Assembly (NCBI GenBank): GCA_030068145.1
Contig: JAPJBO010000344.1
Span: forward strand, 155,074-219,073
Length of the DNA: 64,000 bases
DNA from: Diplonema papillatum
Taxonomy: Eukaryota; Euglenozoa; Diplonemea; Diplonemida; Diplonemidae
Direction of reading: 5' to 3'
The notes under the pieces were generated by a model. The model was not told the origin of the DNA. It made no database searches and was given only the letters and a program-made list of their open reading frames with translations. Of this stretch, positions 63,904 through 64,000 are shown piece after piece (position 1 is the stretch's first letter; each line of letters opens with the position of its first letter). The position numbers were made by a program, and so were the translations under genes.

Positions 63904-64000
63904 TAGTTTCTGTTCTGGTTCAGTGGGACCACCTGATAACTGAAATCTACAGGGGCCACACAGCTCGAACACAGAAGTCCATATACGCCCTGAGTCCAGA

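Overview
The window looks like nuclear DNA of a protist rather than a bacterium. It has GT-AG introns, a piece of a eukaryotic 18S rRNA gene, eukaryotic protein families (class III adenylyl cyclase with a SPRY domain, Patched-type sterol-sensing transporter, ubiquitin-specific protease) and very abundant satellites, microsatellites and dispersed repeats. An alga of the alveolate or chromerid kind is my best guess from general appearance only; nothing here proves the species.

Layout. 0.3-5.1 kb: a long intronless multidomain adenylyl cyclase. 5.2-9.0 kb: intergenic DNA with a 21-bp inverted repeat and a 151-bp satellite. 9.1-9.4 kb: a small unknown gene. 9.8-15.3 kb: a 5.5-kb satellite of 50- and 55-bp monomers. 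16.2-20.0 kb: a Patched/RND-like membrane protein. 21.6-25.0 kb: a ubiquitin-specific protease bracketed by near-identical 312-bp direct repeats. 26.8-29.3 kb: a 65-bp minisatellite, then a leucine-rich gene with decaying partial copies. 29.3-40.5 kb: gene-poor, repeat-rich DNA with SINE-like elements and hairpin-tailed CA microsatellites. 40.6-44.7 kb: a two-exon unknown gene and its broken copy. 46.0-46.2 kb: a fragment of SSU rDNA. 48.2-55.5 kb: a three-exon double-zinc-ribbon gene with a tandemly amplified first exon. 56.3-59.1 and 62.2-63.9 kb: two copies of a composite repeat that bracket a secreted KatG-like peroxidase gene (60.4-61.8 kb).

Every gene I can support lies on the minus strand, and the three introns I can place between coding exons are all phase 0. 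The genes do not form one obvious pathway: they cover cyclic-nucleotide signalling, membrane transport or sterol sensing, protein deubiquitination, peroxide removal and zinc-ribbon proteins. The most striking shared feature is a repeat module of about 230 bp immediately upstream of the 5' ends of three unrelated genes. Other notable elements are a MITE with intact terminal repeats and target-site duplication, hairpin-tailed microsatellites with a compensatory base change, and a deubiquitinase gene held between direct repeats.

Repeat family letters (A, B, C, E, F, G, I, J, K, L) are local labels used only in this annotation. All assignments come from reading the sequence; no database search was run.
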